From positions 1-64,000 of the forward strand of contig JACKNX010000007.1 in NCBI GenBank assembly GCA_024234635.1: a DNA stretch of 64,000 nt. Direction: 5' to 3'. The DNA comes from Pseudomonadales bacterium (GTDB taxonomy: Bacteria; Pseudomonadota; Gammaproteobacteria; Pseudomonadales; Azotimanducaceae). Shown here piece after piece: positions 41,967 through 51,391 of the stretch (the stretch's first letter is position 1; the number at the start of each line of letters is the position of its first letter). The notes beneath the pieces are model-generated. The model searched no databases and was not told the DNA's origin. It saw only the letters and a list, made by a program, of their open reading frames with translations. The translations under genes were made by a program, and so were the position numbers.

Positions 41967-43395
41967 CCGCCGCCCGCTGTTCCAGTCCCGCCCGTATTTC
42001 CGCGTGCCGTCGCTCGTCGATCTCGTAACGCAGATAGAACAGCACGCCGATCATCGACGCTGTATAGACGATGGGGCCTTCCACCAGCCCCAGCCACCAC
42101 ACGATGTCTTCCGGCACAGTCCCGGCGCGCGCTCCCCGTGGAAACGCGATGAGATCGAGTACCACGCCACCCACGAAGGCGCCGGCCGCCCCCGTGAACT
42201 TGGTGGCAAAGGAACGCGATGAATAGATCACACCTTCCTTGCGATCGCCGGTATGCAATTCGATTTCGTCCGCGATATCGGCAAACATGGAATTGAAACT
42301 GGCAAAGATGGAGGGCAGGCACAGTCCCTGCACCAGGTATTTGGCGAAATAGATCCAGAAGATCCAGGGCGACTCATTGCCGGGGAACCAGGCGACATCC
42401 AGCAGACGCGGCACCAGCGGAATGTTGACGTTCACTACAACGATGACCGCTGGCACCACCAGCGCCAGCCGCTTGTCGAGGCGACTGGTGATGATGGGGG
42501 CCAGCGGCAGACCCACCCAGATTCCTGCAAGCGTGGCCAGCGCAACGATGCCGAGTTGCTCCGTTTTCAGCCCCCAGAAATGTACGCCCATATAGGGACT
42601 GATGACGCCGTCCACGGCCAGTGCAAAGGTGCTCAGGAGCATGCCGCCGAAGATGAGGCGATAGGATCGGTTCGCGAATACATCGCGAAAGTCGCGCCAG
42701 GCCTGACCCGGCGTGAGCGCGCCACCGGTGGGCGCCCGTTTCAGATGCGGTATTTCCCCCCACGTACCCACGCAGCAGAGCAGGATGACGATCACCATGC
42801 CTGCCGCGAACCAGAGCGCAAACGGCGTATATCCCGCGGGATTCAACGTACCCGGACTGAATTCATCCGTAGTCGGAAAGAACAACCGGTAGCCGACGAA
42901 GGAGACGATGGCCGACGCCGTGACGGCAAACACCGTACTGAATGCAAACAGCGTCGTGCGCTGCCGGTAGTCCTGCGCCATCTCGGCGCCAAGCGCCAGG
43001 TGCGGTACGTAGTAGAACGTCAACGAACCGCGCACCAGCACGGCGAACGAGGTCAACCAGAAAAAAGTTGCCCATTCACCCATCCCTTCCGGCGGCATGA
43101 AAAGCGCCACGAAAGATATTGCCAGCGGTACCACGGCAGCCAGCATGAAGGGATGGCGGCGCCCCCAGCGCGTGAAGGTGCGATCACTGATCACCCCCGC
43201 CAGCGGATCGGTGATGGCGTCGAAAACCAGCGCAATACCGAGCGCGAGTCCGGTCATCCAGCCCGGCAGACCGATGACCTGCTGGTAATAGAACACGAGG
43301 AAGACGTTGAAGGCCTGGTTCTTGATACCCTCGGCACACTGGCCGAGGCCAAACGCCACCATCGTGGGCAGGGACAACCGGCGCACCGCGGTCAT
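41950..43395 (-). CDS. MFS transporter of the GPH (MelB-like) family
   Basis: A 481-residue inner-membrane transporter with about 12 TM helices. The motif IALVFDAITDPLAGVISDR (DxxxDPxxGxxSDR) is diagnostic for glycoside-pentoside-hexuronide symporters. The product ends with a charged C-tail after IGVLFYLRYEI. It overlaps the glycerate kinase gene by 17 bases, so the substrate is probably a sugar acid or other carbohydrate converted to glycerate. Confidence 0.9.
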   Translation of the reverse strand: MTAVRRLSLPTMVAFGLGQCAEGIKNQAFNVFLVFYYQQVIGLPGWMTGLALGIALVFDAITDPLAGVISDRTFTRWGRRHPFMLAAVVPLAISFVALFMPPEGMGEWATFFWLTSFAVLVRGSLTFYYVPHLALGAEMAQDYRQRTTLFAFSTVFAVTASAIVSFVGYRLFFPTTDEFSPGTLNPAGYTPFALWFAAGMVIVILLCCVGTWGEIPHLKRAPTGGALTPGQAWRDFRDVFANRSYRLIFGGMLLSTFALAVDGVISPYMGVHFWGLKTEQLGIVALATLAGIWVGLPLAPIITSRLDKRLALVVPAVIVVVNVNIPLVPRLLDVAWFPGNESPWIFWIYFAKYLVQGLCLPSIFASFNSMFADIADEIELHTGDRKEGVIYSSRSFATKFTGAAGAFVGGVVLDLIAFPRGARAGTVPEDIVWWLGLVEGPIVYTASMIGVLFYLRYEIDERRHAEIRAGLEQRAAGVTQG

Positions 43396-43657
43396 GTGCG
43401 TCGCACCCGGGCCAGCTGCAACAACTCACCACCGGTCCTGTGCCCGTTTGTCGGGCTGGGGGATGCTGACATGACCGGATTGTGCTCCCTGGATGCGTGC
43501 TCCGATCATAGCGACCGTACCCGCCGCTGACGATAGCGCGGAGTACTCCGTCAGCCGTGCGCGCGATACCCGCGACACCAGGCCAGACGCCGCGGGCGCG
43601 ACACGGTGTCGAGGCGGCGCATGACTGAGCCTGCGCACCGCCGCAACACCGCTCAGG

Positions 43658-44350
43658 TCACCCGCCGTTACGTCCGCCGATCAATCGGTACACCATCGCC
43701 CCGAGCGCGCCACCGGCAACAGGTGCCAACCAGAACAGCCACAACTGCGCAATGGCCCATCCGCCAACGTAGACGGCCACACCCGTTGAACGCGCCGGAT
43801 TCACGGAGGTATTGGTTACGGGGATGCTCACCAGGTGAATGAGCGTCAGGCACAGACCGATGGCAATTGGTGCCATGCCTGCGGGTGCCCGTGAATCAGT
43901 GGCACCGAGAATGACCACCAGAAACATCATGGTCATGACAATCTCGACGACAAGCGCCGATACCAGGCCGTACCCGCCGGGCGAGTGTTCCCCGAACCCG
44001 TTGGACGCAAAACCGCCGGCCACATCAAACCCCGGTGCGCCACTGGCGATGACGTAGAGCACGCCGCCCGCGACCACGCCCCCCAGTACCTGCGCGACAA
44101 TGTAACCTGGCAGCTCCGCGGCCGAAAACCGGCCGGCAAGGGTCAGCCCCACCGACACCGCCGGATTCAGATGACAGCCGGATACATGACCGATGGCATA
44201 GGCCATCGTCAGTACGGTGAGACCAAACGCCAGGGATACGCCCAGCAGACCGATACCCACGTCGGGAAACGCGGCCGCAAGCACCGCGCTGCCGCAGCCG
44301 CCAAGCACCAGCCAGAACGTGCCGAAGAACTCGGCGATCAATTTGTTCAT
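43658..44350 (-). CDS. aqpZ: Aquaporin Z
   Basis: A 230-residue water channel with six membrane helices and the two half-helices: HLNPAVSVGL and SVNPARSTGV, both with the NPA motif. The N-terminus NKLIAEFFGTFWLVLGGCGS and the VVILGATDSRAPAGMAPIAIG segment match E. coli AqpZ, which has 231 residues. GAGGGAG precedes ATG by six to eight bases. It diverges from the MFS gene at 44539; the 262-bp gap on its 3' side shows no feature. Confidence 0.95.
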   Translation of the reverse strand: MNKLIAEFFGTFWLVLGGCGSAVLAAAFPDVGIGLLGVSLAFGLTVLTMAYAIGHVSGCHLNPAVSVGLTLAGRFSAAELPGYIVAQVLGGVVAGGVLYVIASGAPGFDVAGGFASNGFGEHSPGGYGLVSALVVEIVMTMMFLVVILGATDSRAPAGMAPIAIGLCLTLIHLVSIPVTNTSVNPARSTGVAVYVGGWAIAQLWLFWLAPVAGGALGAMVYRLIGGRNGG

Positions 44351-44538
44351 TCCATTTTCTCCCTCGATCCAGATACGGAAACGCCACGCTGGCACTCCCC
44401 ACGACGCCAACCCGTCAATCTTGCGCCAGCCGCGCGTCACCGGAACAACCGCATGTGTAAAACCTTCGCAAACAAGCGTTGCCGCAAGCCTCGGGGAATG
44501 CTTTACCATCCGCGGGCAGCCACCACGACAACATCCGC

Positions 44539-45867
44539 TTGACCAGGCCCAACAAGTCGACTGCCAGGTTCTTCGACTATCGCAAGGTGCGGCAGATCGA
44601 CGTACTACCCACCGGTGCATTGCGCTGGTGGTTGCTGGGGCTGATCGTTCTGGGCTGGGCGGTGGAACAGTACGAGGGCCTGAAGACTGGCCCAGTGCTT
44701 GTCTACATCCTTCGCGACTTCGACAAGACACTGGTGGAGTGGGGTTACGTTGCTGCCGCATCCGGGCTCGTCTACAGCGTGGGCGCCCAGGTACTCAGCC
44801 GCGCCGCGGATCGCTTCGGTCGGCGGCCATTGCTGATACTCCCGGTCACCTGCTATGCGGTCATCTCGGTGCTCGGCGCGCTGGCGCCAAATTTCTACGT
44901 GCTCGCCGCCCTGGCGATGACGGGAAGCTTCCTGATGGCCGGCATGAACCCCGCGGTCCACGCCGCATCGCGTGACCTCACACCGCGCATGGGGCGCGCC
45001 ATGGTCTATGCGTGGGTATCGCTTGCATTCACCATCGGCGCGCTCATGTCCACGGTGATTGCCGCCGGCACCCTGCCCCATCTGCCTGGCTGGCGGCCTC
45101 AGTACTGGATCGGCGCGACCCTGGGTGCCGTGACCGCACTGATGCTCTACTTCTTCTATCGGGATCTGACGCCACGGGTGCGCGCGGAACTCGTGGCAAA
45201 TGCACCGGTGGCGGCCCTGACCGTGACCAGCCACTACGACGATGGTCGCGCGGTCTACCGCAGCCCACGGCTATGGATGCTGTCATTCACCATTGTTTTC
45301 TGGTCGCTGACCTACGTCACTGTCTCCGGATACGTACCGACGTACCTGACCCAGCACTATGACCTGGAACCGGCGCGCGCGGCCACGGTAACGAGTCTGT
45401 TCTGGGCTGTATTCACCTGCAGCGTGTTCATTTCAGGCTGGCTGAGTGATCGTCTGCGCGTACGCAAGACCATTACGGCCTTTGGTGGCATCACGACGGG
45501 CATCTGCTTTTTTGTGGGTGCGAACCTCCCCCAGGGGACACCGGAGGCCGTGCTCATGCTGCTGTGGTCAGCCACTGGGTTCTTCGCCGGCTTCATCTAT
45601 CCCTCCTGGTGCGCCATCTACTCCGAAACGGCTGAAGCTATTTCACCGCATGGCGTGGGCCGCGCCTTCGGCATCACGGCGACCCTGTCGCCGATCGCCG
45701 GCCTGGTGCTCAACCTCGGTCTGCCACGGGTGGTTGCCGCCTGGGGCTGGCCGGCCTGGATGATCATCGCCGGCGTGTGCTGTCTGGGTGTCACCGCCCT
45801 GGTCAGCACCGCCGCGGGCCCCTGGTTGCCGGACAAGCAGCGGGATCCCGCCGGCGATCCGCTCTGA
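44539..45867 (+). CDS. MFS transporter (sugar-phosphate/organic-acid type)
   Basis: A 12-TM major-facilitator protein of about 442 residues. Motif A-like RAADRFGRRPLLILPV lies between helices 2 and 3, and WLSDRLRVRKTITAFGG between 8 and 9. The TTG at 44539 is a tentative start as no ATG or clear Shine-Dalgarno is available; an upstream TTG at 44479 is the alternative. The substrate cannot be inferred. It diverges from aqpZ and precedes the DUF4412-like protein by 66 bp. Confidence 0.87.
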   Translation: MTRPNKSTARFFDYRKVRQIDVLPTGALRWWLLGLIVLGWAVEQYEGLKTGPVLVYILRDFDKTLVEWGYVAAASGLVYSVGAQVLSRAADRFGRRPLLILPVTCYAVISVLGALAPNFYVLAALAMTGSFLMAGMNPAVHAASRDLTPRMGRAMVYAWVSLAFTIGALMSTVIAAGTLPHLPGWRPQYWIGATLGAVTALMLYFFYRDLTPRVRAELVANAPVAALTVTSHYDDGRAVYRSPRLWMLSFTIVFWSLTYVTVSGYVPTYLTQHYDLEPARAATVTSLFWAVFTCSVFISGWLSDRLRVRKTITAFGGITTGICFFVGANLPQGTPEAVLMLLWSATGFFAGFIYPSWCAIYSETAEAISPHGVGRAFGITATLSPIAGLVLNLGLPRVVAAWGWPAWMIIAGVCCLGVTALVSTAAGPWLPDKQRDPAGDPL

Positions 45868-45933
45868 GGCTTCAGCTGACGGACAGGATTGCCTGTTAGA
45901 CTGTGGCGCCGTTCCACCGAAAGGATGTCACCG

Positions 45934-46731
45934 ATGCCCCGCTGCCTTCATGCCCTTGTGTTCACACTGCTCGGCGTCTGGACGGTCGACGCCCTGGCCG
46001 CGGCTGGTGTAGCCGTCACCGTGGAAGTGCAGGAAACCGGCGCCGAAGCAATCCCCCAGCGGGTCCTCATGCTCGGCAAGGACATCAAGCTCAGCGGCGC
46101 AGGTGGTGAGGCCAAGGACATGGTGTTCAAAGGCTCCACTGACGAAATGCTCGCCATCGACCACGAACGGGGCGAGTACATGCTCATCGATCGCGCCACG
46201 GTGGAACAACTGGCGGGTGGCGTGGCCGCCATCTCGCAGCAGATGGACGCCGTGCTCCGGAATCTGCCGCCGGAACAGCGCGAGATGATGGAAAAAATGA
46301 TGAAAGGCAAGCTGCCGCAGGCCACCCCCGCTCCGACAGCCCCGGAGATCCGCGCCACAGGCGAAACCGCTACGCACGGCGGGCTGAAGACGCGGCGTTT
46401 CGACGTCTTCGTGGACGGTCGGAAACGGTCGGAATTCTGGGTGGCGAACTGGAACGATATCGATCCACGCGTACGCACGGCGTTCGAACACATGGCATCG
46501 TTCATGAAAGGCCTGGTGGACAAGCTGCCCGCGAAGATGTCCGACAACGTTCGTACCGGTGGTTTTGAAGCTATCGGCGACCTCAACGGCCTGCCGATGC
46601 TGACCCGGGAATTTGATGCAAGCGGCAAGGTTGCCGGCGAATCCCGCGTCACGGGTATCACGGACGCCGACGTCGACGTCGCCATCTTCAATCCGCCCGC
46701 CGGCTACACACGCCGATCCCTGCCTTTCTGA
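45934..46731 (+). CDS. Exported DUF4412-like protein
   Basis: About 265 residues. The N-terminus has a signal peptide (LHALVFTLLGVWTVDALAAA). It resembles DUF4412-type periplasmic proteins: DIKLSGAGGEAKDMVFKGS, EMLAIDHERGEYMLIDRATV, and the C-terminal GLPMLTREFDASGKVAGESR. A Met/Lys-rich helix (REMMEKMMKGKLPQA) occupies the middle. AAGGA is eight bases upstream of ATG at 45934; ATG 45925 is an alternative. Function unknown. Confidence 0.75.
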   Translation: MPRCLHALVFTLLGVWTVDALAAAGVAVTVEVQETGAEAIPQRVLMLGKDIKLSGAGGEAKDMVFKGSTDEMLAIDHERGEYMLIDRATVEQLAGGVAAISQQMDAVLRNLPPEQREMMEKMMKGKLPQATPAPTAPEIRATGETATHGGLKTRRFDVFVDGRKRSEFWVANWNDIDPRVRTAFEHMASFMKGLVDKLPAKMSDNVRTGGFEAIGDLNGLPMLTREFDASGKVAGESRVTGITDADVDVAIFNPPAGYTRRSLPF

Positions 46732-46772
46732 CAGGCAATCTCACGCTGTTCAGCAAACCGGGAGTTCCTGCC

Positions 46773-47663
46773 ATGCCAGACGCACAACTCAATGGAATTC
46801 GCATCCACTACGACACTCTGGGTGACGTCGGTGCGGAACCGCTGCTCCTGGTGATGGGCCTCGGCGCGCAGATGATCCAGTGGCGGCCGGAGCTGTGCCA
46901 GCGCCTGGCCGACGCGGGACATCGGGTCATCCGCTTCGACAATCGGGACGTTGGGCTCAGCACCCGCTTCGATACCGCCGGCACCCCGGATATGGCCACG
47001 CTGTATGCACGTGCCGCCGCGGGCGACGCGTTCGAGGTGCCCTATACACTGGATGACATGGCGGCTGACGGATTTGCGCTCCTGGATCATCTTGGCATCG
47101 GCACCGCGCATCTGTGTGGTGCCTCCATGGGCGGCGCCATCGTGCAGTGCATGGCCATCAACCAGCCGCAGCGCGTGCGTTCCCTCACGTCCATCATGGC
47201 CACCACCGGAAATCCGACGCTGCCGCCTGCCACGCCCGAAGCGATGGCTGCGCTGATGTTGCCGCCCGCCGCCGATGCCGAGGCGGCGGCGGAGAGAGCA
47301 CTGGCGGTGAGCCGTGTCATCGGTAGCCCGGGGCTGCCACAGGACGAGGACGACATCCGCGCGCGCGGACGCGAAGCCTTCCTGCGCGCCAACTACCCGG
47401 CTGGTGTCGTGCGGCAGATGGCGGCCATTGCTGTCAGCGGCAACCGGTTCGATGCCCTGACGAAACTCACGGTGCCGTCGCTGGTCATTCACGGTGTCGA
47501 CGATCCCCTCGTGAATGTGGCGGGGGGGCTGGACACCCACGCCGCGTTATCAGCGGGCGGCGACGCCAAGCTCGAACTCATCGACGGCTTGGGACACGAT
47601 CTGCCACGCGCGGTATGGCCGCACATCGTCAAGGCGATCGCCCAGCGTACCGGCGTCGCCTGA
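46773..47663 (+). CDS. Alpha/beta-fold hydrolase
   Basis: A 296-residue hydrolase of the RdmC/aclacinomycin methylesterase-like type. LLVMGLGAQMIQWRPELCQ carries the oxyanion region, RFDNRDVGLSTRF is the family hallmark, the nucleophile is in LCGASMGGAIVQC, and the C-terminal Asp and His appear in HGVDDPLV and GLGHDLPRAVW. Likely an esterase or lactonase. GGGAG lies about seven bases upstream. It is followed by the dioxygenase gene 10 bp on and may share its catabolic role. Confidence 0.9.
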   Translation: MPDAQLNGIRIHYDTLGDVGAEPLLLVMGLGAQMIQWRPELCQRLADAGHRVIRFDNRDVGLSTRFDTAGTPDMATLYARAAAGDAFEVPYTLDDMAADGFALLDHLGIGTAHLCGASMGGAIVQCMAINQPQRVRSLTSIMATTGNPTLPPATPEAMAALMLPPAADAEAAAERALAVSRVIGSPGLPQDEDDIRARGREAFLRANYPAGVVRQMAAIAVSGNRFDALTKLTVPSLVIHGVDDPLVNVAGGLDTHAALSAGGDAKLELIDGLGHDLPRAVWPHIVKAIAQRTGVA

Positions 47664-47673
47664 AAGGCGACTC

Positions 47674-48558
47674 ATGTTGCTCAGCGATACCTTCGTTGCC
47701 CGTTTTCGTCGCAATGGCTACGTCATCATTCCGGGCCTGCTCACCGACACGGAATGGACCCGCTACGCCAGCCTCGTGCGGGACGCGGTATTGCGACGTA
47801 CCCGCCGCGACACACGACCGCTGAGCGAAAAGTCCGCCTACGAGCAATCCTTCATCCAGTGCATGAACCTGTGGGAGGATTTTCCCGCCATTCGCCCACT
47901 CACCTTTCACCCGAAGATCTGTCAGGCTGCCGCCGAGCTGCTGGGCGTACAGGCCGTCCGCCTCTGGCACGATCAGGCCCTGTTCAAGGAAGCTGGCGGC
48001 AGACGCACCGACCCACACCAGGATTTCCCTTACTGGACGATGCAGGAGACCGAGACCATCACGGCCTGGATTCCCTTTGACGGCACGACACGGGACAACG
48101 GTTGCATGGGGTATATCCCGGGATCCCACATCACCGGCGTGCGACGGTTTGTCAACATCTTCCAGGCGGGCAAGGAGGACCTGAACGCCCAGGCGCGCGA
48201 TCTGCTGACGGGCGACTTCGTGTACGAGGAAGTGCCGCGAGGCAGCATCGCGTTCCACCACGGGCTCACCACGCACGAGGCAGAACCCAACACCACCGAT
48301 CGCACCCGGGCGGTACACACCATGATTCTGTTCCGCGACGGAATCACCCGCAGCACAAAGGGACGGCACTTCGCCGTGGATCGTGCGGGCATACAGCCTG
48401 GCGCACCGATTGCCAGCGACGTCACGCCAATCGCCTGGCCGCTGCCGGCGGGGAGACTGCCTGAGCCGCCGCCGCCCATGACCGATTTGCTGGCCGATGT
48501 GCCACACCAGTGGCTGGCCAGTGGCGCCTTTCCGGAACCCGGGCCTGCCAGCACTTGA
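47674..48558 (+). CDS. Phytanoyl-CoA dioxygenase-family protein
   Basis: Fe(II)/2-oxoglutarate-dependent oxygenase of 294 residues. Its 2-His-1-carboxylate triad is given by RTDPHQDFPYWTM (His-x-Asp) and the HHGLTTHEAEPN region; Arg in DRTRAVHTMILF should bind 2-oxoglutarate. VARFRRNGYVIIPGLLT is the usual PhyH start, and CMGYIPGSHITG is typical. Hydroxylates an acyl-CoA or small lipid. ATG follows GAAAGG at seven bases. It converges on the PyrD-PyrK fusion gene 21 bp away. Confidence 0.9.
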   Translation: MLLSDTFVARFRRNGYVIIPGLLTDTEWTRYASLVRDAVLRRTRRDTRPLSEKSAYEQSFIQCMNLWEDFPAIRPLTFHPKICQAAAELLGVQAVRLWHDQALFKEAGGRRTDPHQDFPYWTMQETETITAWIPFDGTTRDNGCMGYIPGSHITGVRRFVNIFQAGKEDLNAQARDLLTGDFVYEEVPRGSIAFHHGLTTHEAEPNTTDRTRAVHTMILFRDGITRSTKGRHFAVDRAGIQPGAPIASDVTPIAWPLPAGRLPEPPPPMTDLLADVPHQWLASGAFPEPGPAST

Positions 48559-48579
48559 ATCAAGCGCCGGCGGAGGGCC

Positions 48580-50217
48580 TCAATCGACAGCGTTACCGCT
48601 CCCGGCACTGAGGAACGGCCCGTCCACGCACAATCGTCGCCCGTCCGGCGCCGCACAGGCGCCGCAGATGCCAACGCCACACTTGGTGAGATAGTCGATG
48701 GCACTGAAGATGCGATCCGGCGGACAGAACTCACGCTGTACGGCTTCCGCCGCATGCACCATGGGTTTGGGGCCGCAGTTGTAGAACACGAGCGACGCCC
48801 GCTCCTCCGGTGACATGCCCTGCAGCCGTTGCCGGAGGAGTTCCGTGACGTATCCGTGGTAACCGGCGGAACCATCGTCCGTGGCCACATGCACTTCAGC
48901 CACGGCGCGGCACTGTGCCAGGTAATACAGTCGCTCCGCCGTCCTGGCGCCTGTGAAGATCTCCGCGTTGCCGTGGTCGCGCGCGATCTGGTACACCGCC
49001 GCCAGGCCCGTGCCACCAGCAACGCAGAAGCGCCGCGTGGCCGCGCCGGGATACACCGGAATACCGTGCGGCCCCCGCACGAACGCCTGCGTGCCCGCCG
49101 GCAGATGCATCAATGCGTGCGTGAACTCACCGACGTCGATCACGGCCAGGGTAAACGGGTCGTCGTCCAGGGCGGAGAACGGTTTCTCGCCGAGACCAGG
49201 AATCCACAGGAACAGGAACTCACCCGCCTCGACGTCAACCTTGCGGTCGAACTTCAACAGGTGGATGTCATCACACACGCGCTCGTTTTCCACCAGCGTC
49301 ACCGGCCGGAAACGCATGTCCGTCCCGTAGTGGATGCACCCTTCCGCGTCGTTCGCCCCCGATGCCAGGTCGTTGACCAGCCGGGTGACGTAGTCACCGA
49401 TCTCCCGGGTGGTCATGCCAACGAGAGCAGAGCCCACGCCAACGACACTGGCGCCGGCATCGCGATAGGCGCGTACGTCGTCGGCGCTGCTGACGCCGCC
49501 GCAGCCGATGATCGGCACCGACGCCACCGCGGCGATCTCGCGTACACACTTCAGGCCGATGGGCAACACACCCTTGCCCGATATCCCGCCGGCACCGTTG
49601 CTCAGCACGGCATGACCGTGCGCCGATGTGTAACCGGGGCCCACCGTGTTGATGGCGCATAAGCCATCCGCGCCAGCGTCGAGCGCCGCGCGGGCAATGA
49701 CGCCAATATCCGGCGTATTGGGCGTCAGTTTCGGAATCACCGGAATGGATACCGCAGCTTTGACCGCGGCAACGATCTCGCGCACCAGTTCCGGATCCTG
49801 CCCCATGGCCATGCCGTAGCCCTTGGCGTGTGGACAGGACAGGTTCAGCTCCAGACCGTCCGATACCGGCGCCAGCAGCCGCGCCACCTCGACAAACTCC
49901 TCCACGCTGCCGCCAAAAATGGACGTAAGCAGGAATCTGTCCGCCGGCACACGCAAGGCGCCCAGCAGTTTTACCGACTCGTGTGCGCCGGGATTGGTCA
50001 AACCCACCGCATTCACGAAGCACCCGGGTGCGTACTGGCTGAGCACCGGCTCGCGGTAACCGGCGCGCGGATGCAGACCGATGCTCTTGGTGGTGATGAC
50101 CCCCACTTCGGGAACGCAATCGAAAAAATACTGGATGATCGAGGTTGCCGTGGTGACGATTCCGGAGGGAATCGTCAGGCTGCCGGAAAGGGACTTCCCA
50201 AAAAAATCAACGCGCAA
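48580..50217 (-). CDS. Class 1B dihydroorotate dehydrogenase fused to a PyrK-like electron-transfer subunit
   Basis: One 545-residue chain. Residues 1-300 are a class 1 dihydroorotate dehydrogenase (FMN barrel): ELNLSCPHAKGYGM holds the class 1 active-site Cys; IPVIPKLTPNTPDIG and PIIGCGGVSSADDVRAY are FMN sites. Residues about 310-545 are like PyrK (FAD and NAD(P)-binding FNR fold, CVAGGTGLAAVYQIARD), with Cys513, 518, 521 and 530 for the [2Fe-2S] cluster. In most organisms these are two genes and a tetramer. A TTG start is used, with GGAG nine bases upstream. Most Gammaproteobacteria use class 2 PyrD, so this may act in pyrimidine catabolism instead. Confidence 0.88.
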   Translation of the reverse strand: MRVDFFGKSLSGSLTIPSGIVTTATSIIQYFFDCVPEVGVITTKSIGLHPRAGYREPVLSQYAPGCFVNAVGLTNPGAHESVKLLGALRVPADRFLLTSIFGGSVEEFVEVARLLAPVSDGLELNLSCPHAKGYGMAMGQDPELVREIVAAVKAAVSIPVIPKLTPNTPDIGVIARAALDAGADGLCAINTVGPGYTSAHGHAVLSNGAGGISGKGVLPIGLKCVREIAAVASVPIIGCGGVSSADDVRAYRDAGASVVGVGSALVGMTTREIGDYVTRLVNDLASGANDAEGCIHYGTDMRFRPVTLVENERVCDDIHLLKFDRKVDVEAGEFLFLWIPGLGEKPFSALDDDPFTLAVIDVGEFTHALMHLPAGTQAFVRGPHGIPVYPGAATRRFCVAGGTGLAAVYQIARDHGNAEIFTGARTAERLYYLAQCRAVAEVHVATDDGSAGYHGYVTELLRQRLQGMSPEERASLVFYNCGPKPMVHAAEAVQREFCPPDRIFSAIDYLTKCGVGICGACAAPDGRRLCVDGPFLSAGSGNAVD

Positions 50218-50241
50218 GATAGGCGTCTCCGGCCCGCACGG

Positions 50242-51261
50242 TCACGCCGGGTCGGCAAGTTTGAGTAATTGCTTGCCGAGATTGCGACCCGTGAACAGGC
50301 GGTTCAGTGTATCTGGAATGGCATCAAATCCTTGCTGCACATCCACCTGGTAAGCCAGCTCGCCGCTGGCCAGCCAGCCGCCCATGTCCGCCACCGCTTC
50401 CGCGGCCCGCGGCAGATAGTCGATGACGATGAATCCTTCCATGCGCGCGCGCATGATCACCAGATTCATGAGATTGACAGGGCCGGGCACCGGCTCGGTA
50501 GCGTTGTACGCGGAGATGCCCCCGCAAAGCACGACCCGCGCTCGCATATTGATGTGATTGAGTGCCGCTTCAAGAATGTTGCCGCCGACATTGTCGAAGA
50601 AGACATCGACGCGATTCGGACACAATTCGCCGATGCGTGCATCGACGTCCTCCGTCTTGTAGTCGATCACCGCATCGAACCGCGCCACCTCCTTCAGCCA
50701 TGCGCACTTTTCCGCGCCTCCGGCAATACCCACCACGCGGCACCCCTTGATACGCGCGATCTGGCCGGCGATGGAACCCGTCGCCCCTGCGGCGCCGGAA
50801 ACCAGCACCGTCTCGCCGGGTTTCGGCTGACCAAGATCCAGCATGCCGAAGTAGGCGGTAAGACCCGTAACGCCGAATACGGAGAGTGCCAGCTCGGGAT
50901 TGGTAGCCGGCGGCAACCTGGTCAGACCCATGATGCCGGCGTCCGGGCGCGCGACCACAAAGTCCTGCCAGCCGCCGGTGGTCTGCACGAGGTCGCCCCG
51001 GGCAAAATCCGGATGCCTCGATTCCACCACCTGACCGATGCTGCCGGCGCGCATCACTTCGCCGATGGCAACCGGTGGCACGTAGCTCTCGCGATCCTCC
51101 ATCCAGCCGCGCTGCGTGGGATCGAAGGAAAGATACAGATTGCGCACCAGCACCTCGCCCTCGGCGGGAGTGGGAATTGCGCTTTCGCGATACTCAAAAT
51201 TCTCGCGTGTCACCATGCCGTGCGGACGGTGCTTCAATACCCATTGCCGATTGCTGTTCAT
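50242..51261 (-). CDS. Zinc-free MDR-family NADP-dependent oxidoreductase
   Basis: 339 residues, the leukotriene B4 12-hydroxydehydrogenase/curcumin-reductase type. VTGLTAYFGMLDLGQPKPG, the nucleotide-binding VLVSGAAGATGSIAGQIA, VDVFFDNVGGNILEAAL and the late GKQLLKLADP are family-typical. It starts at ATG 51261 with AGGAGAG eight bases before. It lies 24 bp before the PyrD-PyrK fusion, on the same strand. Reduces activated double bonds of ketones or aldehydes. Confidence 0.92.
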   Translation of the reverse strand: MNSNRQWVLKHRPHGMVTRENFEYRESAIPTPAEGEVLVRNLYLSFDPTQRGWMEDRESYVPPVAIGEVMRAGSIGQVVESRHPDFARGDLVQTTGGWQDFVVARPDAGIMGLTRLPPATNPELALSVFGVTGLTAYFGMLDLGQPKPGETVLVSGAAGATGSIAGQIARIKGCRVVGIAGGAEKCAWLKEVARFDAVIDYKTEDVDARIGELCPNRVDVFFDNVGGNILEAALNHINMRARVVLCGGISAYNATEPVPGPVNLMNLVIMRARMEGFIVIDYLPRAAEAVADMGGWLASGELAYQVDVQQGFDAIPDTLNRLFTGRNLGKQLLKLADPA

Positions 51262-51391
51262 GAACTCGCTCTCCTGATCTGTGCGCCTGGCGCGCGGTTT
51301 CCGCGTCCCCGCCACCGGGAGGCTCCGTGCGCAGGGGCTCGCGCGACGGGTTGGTCGACTGTTCCGTGGCGCTACATGTTTCGACTGCGCG

